NCBI GenBank assembly: GCA_028565635.1
Contig: JAOXYB010059391.1
Coordinates: 1 to 10,835 of the forward strand
DNA: 10,835 nucleotides
From: Phoronis ovalis
Lineage: Eukaryota > Phoronida > Phoronidae
Direction of reading: 5' to 3'
Below, one piece after another: positions 1 through 8,092 of this stretch (its first letter is position 1; the number at the start of each line of letters is the position of its first letter). Below the pieces are notes generated by a model. It saw nothing but the letters and a program-made list of their open reading frames with translations. It did not search any database and was not told the DNA's origin. Both the position numbers and the translations under genes were made by a program.

Positions 1-445
1 ATCGGATAAAAACTGAAGCAGTTATTGCGTGACAAAGAAAGTGTTACGCGCAACAAAAATTGTCGAAGATTAGTATCGACATTTGACCTACTTCTTCAAG
101 GTCATTTTGAAATGTCACCTGGCCTGTTACGCCCATCAACCCATGGCCTACGTGAATCCACCTTCGAATCGTCAAGTCAACGCTTCGTCTTTCCCGTAAT
201 TATCGCCAAGTGAGGTGCACTCTCGGGTACAAACATGGCCGCCAATCGGCCATCTTAGAAGTAATAGAGGTCAAAATTATATCAGACATGCGCTTTGACC
301 TGTACTTACCCTGTACCAAATACGAGGATGATCTGACGATGATCTGAAGCCGTTATAGCAACACAAAGAAAAGGTTACATACGCCGCCGCCGCATACGGT
401 ACGGCTATATGCCCTTTCACTATTATATAGTGATGGCCATAAAAA
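1..445 (+). mobile_element. Family 1 tandem-core element, copy A (3' part, cut by window edge)
   Basis: The window opens inside a core monomer at the phrase 'atcggataaaaactgaagca', which recurs near 8870, 9318 and 9784. It runs through one full monomer: the 'tgtcgaagatt' block, 'catttgacctact' with the respaced 'tcaaggtcatttt', 'tgtcacc', 'ccttcgaatcgtc', then 'acaaacatggccgcc' at 229-243. A second monomer start follows, with 'gtcaaaattatatcagac' and 'ctgtacttaccctgtaccaa'. It ends in a GCC-rich stretch and the hairpin tail at 383-445, after which similarity to copies B and C stops. No protein is encoded. The 5' head seen in copies B and C lies outside the window. It is repetitive beyond doubt; calling it a mobile element is an inference from the shared head and tail of the other copies. 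Confidence 0.72.
383..445 (+). repeat. Hairpin tail of family 1 copy A
   Basis: A short GCC-rich run ('gccgccgccgcatacgg') leads into a hairpin at 408-441. Inner arms are 'tcactat' (417-423) and 'atagtga' (427-433) around a 3-nt loop. Outer arms are 'tatgccc' (408-414) and 'ggccata' (435-441), with one mismatch and an unpaired bulge between inner and outer stems. The hairpin is followed by 'aaaa', where resemblance to the other tails ends. The matching structure in copy C is at 10495-10523. The role is unknown; terminal hairpins are known in Helitron-like elements, but no CTRR end is visible. Confidence 0.65.
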
Positions 446-984
446 GCGCAAAATGTACGTTTTTCGTAATAACGAAATAGCAGGTTGTATAGACTGTAAA
501 AAAATAGCGGAAAACAACATGTATTGAAGGATGTTTTATAACATTTGAAAGGCATGACATGAATCTTTATTTTACCGTGTAGACATTTAATTTTAGAATA
601 ACGGCTAATCATACAGAATTTTTACGATTTTGTGTTTGGCTGAGGTATAATTCTACTACTGATTAAGTTTGGAATGGAGTTGAGAGTAAAAAATGATATC
701 TAAATTAGGCTCAAATGAAGGAGAAAAACATATCAAAAAATAAGAAAATGTATACCTCTAGAATTTTTTTAAATGCGAAAAAAGTGAATTTCACGGAACA
801 CAATTTTGAACTTGCCGTTAAAAATACGTCAGGGCGTTACTCGAACAAAAAATGACAACGAATTAGCCAAATATCTTGAACTTTAAACAATTATTTTTTT
901 CAAATACTTAAAGCCACGTTAAAACGATGATCATTTTCAAACACCCCCTAAACGTAGATAACGCAATTCGTAAAATGCAACATT
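446..984. other. AT-rich stretch with no recognised feature
   Basis: This stretch has many A and T runs, stops in all frames and no clear internal repeat. From about 940 it begins to lead into the satellite that follows, with 'aaaatgcaacattattacc' resembling the 'aaatgcaactgcattataac' phrase of the satellite. A minus-strand open frame of 111 codons spans 277-612, but it starts in this spacer and continues into the element A tail, and its composition looks like chance. Confidence 0.6.
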
Positions 985-2290
985 ATTACCAGCCTTTCTC
1001 GCAGAACCTGATTTAATAGTGGGACAGTTCAACATTTTTGTACAAGAGGCTAAAGTCAGCAAAAAATTTAATATTTCCAGAAATGCAACTGCATTATAAC
1101 TTTTTTCTCAATTTGTCTTTGTAACTAGTTCATAAATATTTCTTCTAAAGACATGGTACATGCTTAATTTCACTCACTGGGTAGTGGGTAAGGGCATTCG
1201 GCTATTAATAAAGTCATTGGACAGTTAAGAAATTCTGTGCAAGAGGCTAGTCATCAAAAAATGTAATATTTCCACAAATGCAACTACATTATAACTTTTT
1301 TCTCAATTTGACTTTGTAACTAGTTCATAAATATTTCTTCCAAAGACATGGTACATATTTCATTTCACTCACTGGGTAGTGTGTAAGGGCACAGTGCTAG
1401 TAATAAAATCATTGGACAGTTCAAAAATTTTGTGCAAGAGGCTAAAGTCCGCAAAAAATGTAACATTCCCACAAACGCAACTGCATTATAACTTTTTTTC
1501 TCAATTTTCTCAATAAATATTTCTTCTAAAGACATGGTACATGTTTCATTTCACTCACTGGGTAGCCTGTAAGGGTATAGGGCTATTAATAAAGTCATTG
1601 GACAGTTCAATATTTTTGCATAAGAGGTTAAAATCAACAAAAAAAAAAAAATTTTTGTAAACACAACTTCATTGTAACTTTTTTCTCAATTCTGTACTGA
1701 ATGTGAAACTATATTAATAAATGTTTATTGAAAATTCCAGGTACATCATGAGCTGCAATCACTGGATAGGCAACTGTGCAAAAAGACTTATGAAATAATA
1801 GGAAGTGCAAACTTTTTTTTATGGAAGGATAAACTCTTCAAAAAACAACATTTCCGAAATGCAGCTGTTGCACTTCTTCTCAGCGTGATTGTGCAAGTGA
1901 AAATAAAGATGTCTTGGAAACATCAGACACATTTATTTTACTGGGTGGCCTATAATTGGACTAACAAAGTGATTGGACAAGATATTAAAATCAGCAAAAA
2001 ATGTAATATTTGTATAAGCGCAACTTCGTTTTAACTTTTTTCTCAACTTTATATAATTGTTTTCTAACATCACACGGTACTTATTTTATTTCACTCACCA
2101 GACAGGCTTGTGTGCAACAGAAGTGTTAATGATGTGAATGTGTAATGTCAAACCTTTCGTATGATTGGTTATTTCACCAGTAAAAAAAATGTTATAATGT
2201 TTTGTACAACCCAACAACATTATTTTTTCTCAATTGTGTACTAGTTCATGAATATATAAATAAACCATAAATGTTTATGGTAATGTGTCT
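985..2290 (+). repeat. Satellite-like tandem array, about 195-bp unit, about 7 units
   Basis: The repeat is anchored by 'gacatggtacat', whose clear copies start at 1150, 1345 and 1531, with degraded counterparts near 1735, 1911 and 2071. A second anchor, 'ggacagtt', occurs at 1022, 1219, 1414 and 1600, and a related 'ttggacaa' at about 1973. Spacing is 195-197 bp for the first units and 186 bp where unit 3 lost the 'tttgtaactagtt' segment. Other shared phrases are 'caagaggctaaagtc', 'gcattataacttttttctca', 'aaatatttcttctaaa' and 'tttcactcactgggtag'. The first three units are nearly identical; later units become strongly diverged while keeping register. The array carries no open frame. It could be a true satellite or the core of another tandem-core element; I do not recognise the family. 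Confidence 0.85.
2264..2281. repeat. Perfect palindrome at the end of the 195-bp array
   Basis: 'accataaa' (2264-2271) and 'tttatggt' (2274-2281) are exact inverted copies around a 2-nt centre. It sits where the last degraded unit should carry its 'gacatggtac' phrase, and recognisable satellite sequence ends just after it. It may be a terminal hairpin of the array-bearing element or a chance product of AT-rich drift. Confidence 0.55.
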
Positions 2291-2635
2291 TGAAATAAAA
2301 GTGTTGCCTAAGTTATTGTATTTTTTAATTGAGATGTTATGACTGTACAGTGTAATGATAAAGTAGTAGTAGAACCTGGTCTTGCAAATAAAAGACATTT
2401 TTATTAAAGGCAAGTTCTAAATTACCAAACATATATCTGTCCTGTCCTAGGACCAGGCCAGGCCAGAAAGCAACTAGGTTATGATTTGAAAAAACAAAAA
2501 TACGTAAACAATGTCAGTTAACACATCATATGAATCCTGCAATCAGACGTAGACTTTTAAACTGCATGACACGCGATATTTAAATGTCTACGCTGTTGGC
2601 TTTGCAGTGTTTATTAATGAAGGGGAGGGGCCCGT

Positions 2636-2905
2636 TTACATATATGCAGGATCTTCATTTTCATCTCTAAAATCGTTGCACGATAAGTCTACAAGTTCCC
2701 CATCTTCTTTATTTATAAAACTGTACTTTGACATCCTTTAGCAGTCACATTTTAATTGTAAAAAGACAAGAATTCATAATTTCCACACATTATTTAGCAA
2801 TGATTTTTTAATATGGTGCACAACCAAGTCTGTCTCACGAGACTTTATGGTTGAGAGGTGTCGGCAGCACCAGTAATCCGTTCTTAAACCGCAACCACAA
2901 TACGA
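2636..2905 (-). pseudogene. Coding-like stretch with two in-frame stops (weak, function unknown)
   Basis: Read on the minus strand from 2905 to 2636, one frame stays open for 43 codons, then meets TGA (2774-2776) and TAA (2738-2740). It continues with ATG at 2732-2734 for 32 codons to TAA at 2636-2638. The upstream part is Cys-rich near its start (YCGCG, then WCCRHL); the downstream part is acidic and polar (KEDGELVDL, FRDENEDPAYM). Ninety codons with two stops is fewer than this base composition would predict, and the composition of the last 32 residues looks protein-like. I recognise no domain. It could be a relic of a gene or transposon protein, two small exons, or chance. Confidence 0.22.
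2821..2853. repeat. Nested inverted repeat
   Basis: The outer arms are 'caacca' (2821-2826) and 'tggttg' (2848-2853). The inner arms are 'gtctc' (2832-2836) and 'gagac' (2839-2843) around 2 nt. It lies inside the minus-strand coding-like stretch. No function can be assigned, and no tRNA-like box A/box B arrangement accompanies it. Confidence 0.5.
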
Positions 2906-3004
2906 TCAAAGAAAATCACCGCGTTGTCTATCCTCTTAGAGTTTTATATATATATCCTAGTGTAAACTGATGCAACATAAAATCAACATTATTTCAGCAA
3001 TAAC

Positions 3005-3630
3005 CTTGATGTGGATGACAGTTGGCCATATTGGTTCGGAAACACCCCAAAATCAATGGGCTTGATTGTCAGTATGTGATTAACATAATATTTAAATTTC
3101 AAATATAAATCACATCCCCTTCTTAAGATATATCACTAACAGTGAATTTGATGTGCTTGACGTGGATGCTAGTTGGCCATATTGGTTCCGATTGACCCGA
3201 AAATTAAGACTGCATGCATTGTCACTACGTAAATAATATAATATTTAACTTTCAAATGGATATCAGATTCCAATTTGGAAATATTCCCCTAACAGTGAGT
3301 TTGACAAGCTTGACTTTGGTGCTAGTTGGCCATTTTGGTTCTGAATGACCCCAAAATCAATGGGCTTCATCGTCACTATGTGAGTAATACAAAATTTTAA
3401 TTTCAAATGGATATAACATTTCTTCCTTGAGATATCCCATATAATGGTGAATTTGACGTGCTTGATTTGGACGCCAGTCAGCCATTTCGGTTCCAAATGA
3501 CTTCGAAATCTATAGGCTTCATTGTCACTATATGAGTAATGTATGATTTAAATTTCAAATTGCTTTCACATTCCCTTCTTGAGATATCCTGCTAACAGTG
3601 AATTTGACACGGCAGATGCAGACATGACAG
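3005..3630 (+). repeat. Family 2 tandem array, four 152-bp units
   Basis: The phrase 'agttggccatattggttc' or a close variant begins at 3020, 3171, 3324 and 3476, giving 151-153 bp spacing. A decayed fifth start ('gacagttacag') sits at about 3626. Each unit then carries 'tgaccccaaaatcaatgggc', 'ttcatcgtcactatgtgagt', 'atttaaatttcaaatgga', 'cttcttgagatatc' and 'taacagtgaatttgacgtgc'. Units differ by scattered substitutions with few indels, so the phase is kept. The phrases 'ccaaaatcaat' and 'cttgagatatc' belong to a style of dispersed repeat I have seen in several marine animal genomes; that recognition is from memory, not a search. It is not related to family 1 except for one short shared core (see findings). 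Confidence 0.85.
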
Positions 3631-3685
3631 TTACAGGGTAAAAACAAAGTATATCCATTCTACTGCTGGGGGTACAATAATAGGT
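3600..3685 (+). repeat. GAC-rich tail of family 2
   Basis: After the last 'gtgaatttgac' the repeat departs from its unit sequence into 'ggcagatgcagacatgacag', then 'gggtaaaaacaaagtatatc' and 'tactgctgggggtacaataa'. This layout parallels the family 1 tails: GAC-like triplets, a weak 'tatcc'/'ggggta' inverted pair, then 'ataata'. It is taken as the 3' end of the family 2 element because no further units follow. Confidence 0.5.
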
Positions 3686-4252
3686 ATAACAGTGGACTTA
3701 GTGGGTAGGGGGACGATCACACACATTCTGTCCTGCCAGAGTCCGATAAGCAAAAAAGTCAGCTCCCCAGCGATATCTATTCAGAATGAGTCATCATGAT
3801 AAACTAGTGGTAGGTGGATTACACAGAGAGAAGGCTTATCTCGGTTGGCAAAAGTTTAATGACGAAATTATTTTGTTCCTGTTAAGTTGAAAGGAATACA
3901 ACAAAAACTGACTTTGGTTAAACCCAGACGTTAGTTGAGAAGGTACGGAACACTAACGGACGAATTCATTCAGACTGTGCTTTCACCTCATTCTATTATT
4001 TCACAAAACATAGAACAGGTACTGTTGGCAAAGTACACACAAATGACAAAGCCGTCTGAGACATTAGCTAATTTTATACTAATATGGGAAACTGTACTTG
4101 ACAATAAACTAGCAATGTACCTTCTTGTGTGGCTGTATTTTATATACTTTTCACACATTCAGTGCATTTCCCAATATAAACCTTGTCATGTTGTTATTTG
4201 AAACTAAAATTTTCAAACTACCATGCGACTCCTTGTATGAACTGACAAGATT
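3686..4252. other. Spacer with no recognised feature
   Basis: No repeat unit, RNA gene or convincing exon is seen. An 88-codon open frame starts at 3935 on the plus strand. Its product matches nothing I recognise, its second half is hydrophobic and biased by AT-rich codons, and no consensus splice context or upstream signal stands out, so I do not call it a gene. Confidence 0.5.
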
Positions 4253-4303
4253 CCTAGAATCAGATCATGTTCTAGATTGTATGTGGTTTGCAGCTTTGGT
4301 AAC
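4253..4303 (+). repeat. 5' head of family 1 copy B
   Basis: This segment is similar to 6262-6314. Shared blocks are 'cctagaatcagatca', 'gt', 'ctag', 'ttgta' and 'tttgcagc', in the same order. Sequence upstream of the two copies has no convincing similarity, so this is the best candidate for the 5' boundary. Neither copy starts with an obvious inverted repeat of the tail. Confidence 0.6.
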
Positions 4304-4732
4304 TTTTTGAAGTAATTATTACAAGATAAAGAAAGCATTACGCACAAAAAATGTCAAAGATTCGGATCAGCATTTGACTCACTTTTCAAGATAATTTAAA
4401 ATGTCACCTAGCCTATTACGCCCAACAACCTATGGCATTCTTTAATCCAGTTTTAAATTGCCTAGTCAACACTACATCTTTCTGGTATGTGACAAAATGT
4501 GACGGGGCCTCTCGGGAACAAACATGGCCACCAGTTGACCATATTTAGTTCCTTTATTTTCGCGGTCTCTTAATTTCTTGATTTTGTTCAAAAATCGTTT
4601 TCGCGAATTTTAAATTGTGCGAATTATGAATCTTAAGTACTAGAAACCTGTTTTTCTAAACCGGTTACTAGGCAGCATGCTTGAAACAAAAGTAGGTCAC
4701 TTGTGACTATACTAGTTCAACGCTGCTTTGTA

Positions 4733-4950
4733 ATGTTCAAATTCAAACATGAAGCGGTGGCTAGCTACTAGTACTCCGACAAAAAATATTTGGAAGATGC
4801 ACATACCGAAATTGACAATTTATTGGATAAAACTCCTACCGACATCTAAGAAGAGAAAAACTATCTAGGAACAGGGAGTTAATAATGTCAGCGTGGAAAA
4901 CAACCGGGATTACCGATGCCATAAACAAAGCTAGAGCTGCCCAGAACTAA
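4733..4950 (+). pseudogene. Possible transposase C-terminal remnant inside the TA element
   Basis: Two overlapping frames look coding-like. From ATG 4733 to TAA 4847-4849 one frame, with one internal TAG at about 4769, reads MFKFKHEAVASY and later KKYLEDAHTEIDNLLDKTP. From 4831 to TAA 4948-4950 another frame contains MSAWKTTGITDAINKARA, ending AAQN. A Trp followed by a short spacer and a Gly-Ile-x-x-Ala/Ile pattern near the C-terminus recalls the end of pogo/CENP-B-type DDE transposases, which would fit the TA duplication. A frameshift between the two frames would be required. This is a recollection-based match on a very short stretch, so the call is tentative. Confidence 0.25.
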
Positions 4951-4980
4951 TATTTTAATGACAATGGGTTTTTATGCTTA

Positions 4981-5242
4981 CAGGACTTTCATTTCAATAG
5001 GATTTTATTTACATTTTAACACATACCTTTGTGATTTCATTGTGGTTTTAACCTAGTATGTATTTTAATGACTCTAATGCCAATGGATTTTATTGCTCAA
5101 GACTTTTATTTACATTTTATCACATTCCTTTGCGATTTTGGTTGATGGATTTTAATGCTTAAATGCCTAGGACTTTCATTTCAATTGGATTTTATTCACA
5201 TTTTAACACATTCTTTTGTGATTTCGTTGTTGTTTTAATCGA
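4981..5242 (+). repeat. Diverged internal repeats inside the TA element
   Basis: 'gactttcatttcaataggat' (4984) recurs as 'gactttcatttcaattggat' (5171), each followed by 'ttaacaca', 'ttgtgattt' and a GTT-rich run. A shortened middle copy begins at 5101 ('gacttttatttacatttta') and lacks the segment between two similar T-rich words, as expected from slippage. The phrase 'aatgg/ggattttaatgc' also recurs between copies. Confidence 0.65.
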
Positions 5243-5306
5243 TGTGAATAAAGATGTTGAGCACTAAATTGTTTAAATGTACTGTTGTTTTCCTTAAAAT
5301 TTCAAA

Positions 5307-5321
5307 ATGGCGGATCGCCAT
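5307..5321. repeat. Small GC-rich palindrome
   Basis: 'atggcg' (5307-5312) and 'cgccat' (5316-5321) are exact inverted copies around 'gat'. A second 'gccgccat' follows at 5333-5340. The flanking 'aaaatggcgg' resembles a YY1-type site, which is only a sequence resemblance. Confidence 0.4.
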
Positions 5322-5866
5322 ACTGGATGGGTGCCGCCATATTGGACTTGCCAATCCTATTAAATGCGAGGTACTAATTTATGCGATCTGATGTCCTCGA
5401 GAAATTTGCGTGAATTATTTACTCGCGGAAATAAAGGGACTTACAGTATTAGATATAATATGAGTCGAAGTTATATCTGACTTGCATTTTGACCTATACT
5501 ACTTACCCTTTATCAAATATTAAGCTGATCAGATAAAAATGAAACTGTTATTGCGACGTGACGTACAATTTCAAGAACAAACTTGGCTAACAGTTGGACA
5601 TATTGGACCTGCACTTTGACCTCAACTTTTCCTGGAAAGAATATGAAGCTGATCGGAGGAAAACTCAAACAGTTATTGTGAGACAACGAAGTGTTGTGCA
5701 CAACGAAATGTCGAAGATTCACATCCACATATGACCCACTTTTCAATGTCATTCTTAAATGTCACATAGCCTATTCCACCTATCAGCATATGGCCTTTTA
5801 AAATCCACCTTCGAATCGTCCAGTCAACATTTTGTCTTTCCCTCAATTGACACAAAGTAACTAATG

Positions 5867-5932
5867 ACGATAATGACAATGATAACTCATAGCCTACGAA
5901 TATATATGCCACTGTGTAGTTGGGCACAAAAA
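5867..5932 (+). repeat. GAC-rich tail of family 1 copy B
   Basis: 'aatgacgataatgacaatga' leads into 'gaatatatatgccactgtgt' and 'agttgggcacaaaa'. This follows the order of the copy C tail (GAC repeats, 'tatatgcc', 'gggca', A-run). Only a 4-bp pairing 'tgcc'/'ggca' remains of the hairpin, so this copy looks more decayed. The tail joins the core at a different register from copies A and C. Confidence 0.55.
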
Positions 5933-6261
5933 TAGATAAAACATTAAGCATAATTTGGGAAAATCACAGACTGGGAATTAAAATATTACTGCAGACCTAA
6001 TTTGGTAAAAGCCCTGCAAATTGAAAATAATTTCCCACATTTTGTACACCCTTTCCGAGAATTTGGCATTTCGCAAAATTCCTATACTCTCAAAATTAAA
6101 ACAAGAGTTCAGCTTGCCGACTGAGCCGTGATTTGCATGCATAATAATGTGCTTGCATGAATGCTGCAATATACTACTGGGATATTCAGTATGACACGAA
6201 AGTACATGGGCAGTTTTGATTAAATGTATGTTAACAAGATATTCGTAATGCCCATCTCCTC
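5933..6261. other. Spacer between copies B and C
   Basis: Nothing recognised. The sequence is single-copy within the window and AT-rich. It includes 'tttgcatgcataataatgtg' with a partial mirror in 'cttgcatgaatg'. Short open frames here are unremarkable. Confidence 0.5.
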
Positions 6262-6314
6262 CCTAGAATCAGATCACGTGCTAGTTTGTACATAGTTTGC
6301 AGCCTGGTGGGCAA
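6262..6314 (+). repeat. 5' head of family 1 copy C
   Basis: This is the counterpart of 4253-4303. It contains 'gatcacgtgctag', which includes a CACGTG palindrome that copy B has as 'catgtt', so the palindrome is not conserved between copies. Confidence 0.6.
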
Positions 6315-6847
6315 TCACGTTGCTTGAAGGGAAACATGCAAAGCAATGCGCAGAATAAATGTTGAAGACTTGAATCATCATTTGACACAATTTTCAAGGT
6401 CATTCTAAAATGCTACCTAGCCTAATACACACAACCATTTTTTGTTCTACGTGAATCCACCTTCGAATTGCATAGTCAGCGCTGCATCTTTCTGGTACGC
6501 GGTGCAAGTGACATGCCCTCTTTGGAACAAATATGGCCACCAGCCAGCCATCTTTGAAGTGATCCGCGTCAAAATTAAAATGCACTGTGACCTGTACTGA
6601 CACTATATCTAATATGAAGCTAATCAGACAAAAATTGAAGCTCTTATTGCAAAACAAATAAAGCATTATGAAAAAAATGCCTAAGAATTGGAATGGCATT
6701 TGATCCACTTCTCAAACTCATTATAAAATGTTAACTAGCCTATTATGCCCAACCTATGGCCTTCTGGAATACACCTTCAAATCATCTAGGGAATGCTTCG
6801 TCTTTCTGGTATGTGACGCAATGTGCCGTGCCCTTCCAAAAACAAAC

Positions 6848-7020
6848 ATTACCATCAGTCGGCCATTTTGGAAGTAATCTGAGTCAAAATTAAATCTGAC
6901 TTGTACTTCGACCTACACTTTGGGTATAAAAATTACACACACACTTCTCTATATCATATATGAACCTGATAAGGAAAAAATGTTGTTCTTGCATCCGTAC
7001 AATTTCGAGAACAAACATGG
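6848..7020 (+). repeat. Short-type core monomer with lost palindrome
   Basis: It runs from one marker (6848) to the next (7017), 169 bp. After 'gaacctgataagga' and 'tgttgttcttg' it jumps to 'catccgtacaatttcgagaa' and then 'caaacatgg', omitting the middle of the monomer. This is the same junction type as near 5550-5575. The next palindrome arm is deleted, leaving 'acatggacgtaatattgg'. Confidence 0.55.
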
Positions 7021-7734
7021 ACGTAATATTGGAAGTAATCAGAGCCAAAATTACACCTGTCCTGAACTTTGACCATGACATACCCTGTATCTAAAATGAA
7101 GCTGATTGGATAAAAACAGGAGTTATTGCGAGACAAAGAAAGTGTTACACACAACGAAAATGCCAAAGATTCTGGTTAGCATTTGACCAACATTTCAAGG
7201 ACATTCTAAAATGTCACCCAGTCCGCTACACCCACAACATGGCCTTCGTGAATCCACCTTTGAATCATCCAGTGAATGTTTCATCTTCCCCGCAACTGAT
7301 GCAATTGGCCACATTGGAAGTAATCAACGTCAAATTATAATCAACCTGCACTTATGATCTGTATTTACTCTTAGCGAAATATGAAGCTGATTGTCAAAAC
7401 TGAATCTGTTATTTTTTTGTGAGACTAAGTAAGTGTCACATGCAAAAAATGTCAAAGATTCGGTTCGGCATTAGACCTACTTCTCAAGGTCATTTTAAAA
7501 TGTACCCTATGGTCTTCTTGAATTCACTTTTAAATTGTCTAGTCAATGCTTTATCTTTGTCGACGAAACGTGATGTGCCCCATCAGAAACAAACATGGCT
7601 AGCAGTCTGCTATCTTGGAACTGATCTGGGTCAAAACTACACCTGATCTGCACTGTTACATATACTTAACCGGTATCGAATATGAAGATGATTGGATAAA
7701 AAGACATTTGTCATGTCTAATGCCTAGCCTATGT

Positions 7735-8092
7735 GTAGGTTTATATTTTTTTAACATTGTTTTTTTACATTAGAAAAGAATAGAATACATCATGCATTAT
7801 AATTTGGCTTATCATTGCGGGATACCCTTATTCAAAATGATTGTATCTATTGTCTGATGAGCTACCCCCGGGGAGAACTGACCATATTTTTAGATGGGTA
7901 TGTGCAGTCCAAACTCAAAACATCCATTTTGATCTCAAAAACGGATCCATTCTGTTTTCTGTCACAAAAAAGGGACTAATTTTTTAGTTTTTTTCTTGAA
8001 AAAGTTCTCTGAAAAAAATCTCTATGGACATTTCTGTGAAAAGCAATCCATTTTTAGGGATTAATTTGTGAAAAAGCGACCCAATTGGGCTC
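7735..8092. mobile_element. Foreign dispersed repeat inserted in copy C
   Basis: Core monomer sequence fades after 'gattggataaaaagacattt' and 'tgcctagcctatgtg' (7720-7736) and returns at 'caacctatggccttcttaga' (8095). Between them lie an AT-rich stretch and 'gagctacccccggggagaac', 'tagatgggtatgtgcagtcc', 'aaaaacggatccattctg', 'gtcacaaaaaagggac' and 'gtgaaaaagcgacccaattg'. The recurring 'aaaaagggac', 'aaaaagcgaccca' and 'ggatccatt' words suggest a degenerate short tandem pattern. I have seen this A-run/GGACCCA style in other marine invertebrate DNA, but give no family name. No clear target-site duplication is visible; the host monomer lost some sequence at the site. Confidence 0.55.

Larger units (their letters stand above)
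2291..3004. other. Non-repetitive spacer between two tandem arrays
   Basis: No tandem repeats are seen here. The stretch includes a short (TA)n run near 2945, an 'aataaa' hexamer near 2387 in an AT-rich setting, and the palindromic 'cctagg' near 2447. The only coding-like signal is on the minus strand at 2636-2905 (listed separately). A compact inverted structure lies at 2821-2853. Confidence 0.55.
4544..5446. mobile_element. TA-flanked DNA transposon-like element (Tc1/mariner/pogo-like, decayed)
   Basis: The element interrupts a family 1 monomer. The left flank ends 'agttgaccaTA' (TA at 4542-4543) and the right flank begins 'TAttagatataat' (TA at 5447-5448). Removing the element and one TA rejoins 'ccatattagatataat', matching 'ccatattggaagtaat' in intact monomers, so TA target-site duplication is well supported. 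The left end reads 'agttcctttattttcgcg' (4547-4564) and the complement of the right end reads 'agtccctttatttccgcg', 16 of 18 identical. The left end is about 2 nt shorter outside this block. Similarity fades after about 25 bp. The interior has a three-copy repeat, a small palindrome and a short coding-like remnant, but no full transposase, so it is non-autonomous or degraded. TA duplication is shared by Tc1/mariner and pogo; which one applies is not settled. Confidence 0.75.
4253..5932 (+). mobile_element. Family 1 tandem-core element, copy B (interrupted)
   Basis: It begins with the head 'cctagaatcagatcatgt' (4253) shared with copy C at 6262. It then passes directly into core sequence: 'gataaagaaagcattacgca', 'aaaaatgtcaaagattcgg', 'aatgtcacctagcctattac', 'ggaacaaacatggccacc'. 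The monomer is broken at 4543 by a 903-bp insertion and resumes at 5447. A short-type monomer follows (junction near 5550-5575), then a nearly complete one, and the element ends in the tail at 5867-5932. Without the insertion it is about 780 bp, far shorter than copy C, because it has only about three core monomers. It has no coding capacity. Confidence 0.75.

Noticed and set aside
160-180. 'ttcgaatc' resembling a tRNA/SINE B box
   Set aside because: No A box at the right distance upstream, most monomers have 'tttgaatc' instead, and no cloverleaf can be drawn.
408-441. Rho-independent terminator
   Set aside because: The hairpin is followed by A-rich, not T-rich, sequence, and nothing else suggests a bacterial setting.
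277-612. 111-codon minus-strand open frame
   Set aside because: It spans the hairpin tail of copy A and adjacent spacer; the product is low in recognisable features and rich in F, Y, C and S as expected from chance AT-rich translation.
2380-2400. 'aataaa' as a polyadenylation signal
   Set aside because: The hexamer occurs many times by chance in this AT-rich window and there is no upstream coding sequence on this strand.
3935-4310. Overlapping 88- and 61-codon plus-strand open frames
   Set aside because: No known domain, composition is AT-driven, the second frame overlaps the first, and its end runs into the family 1 head.
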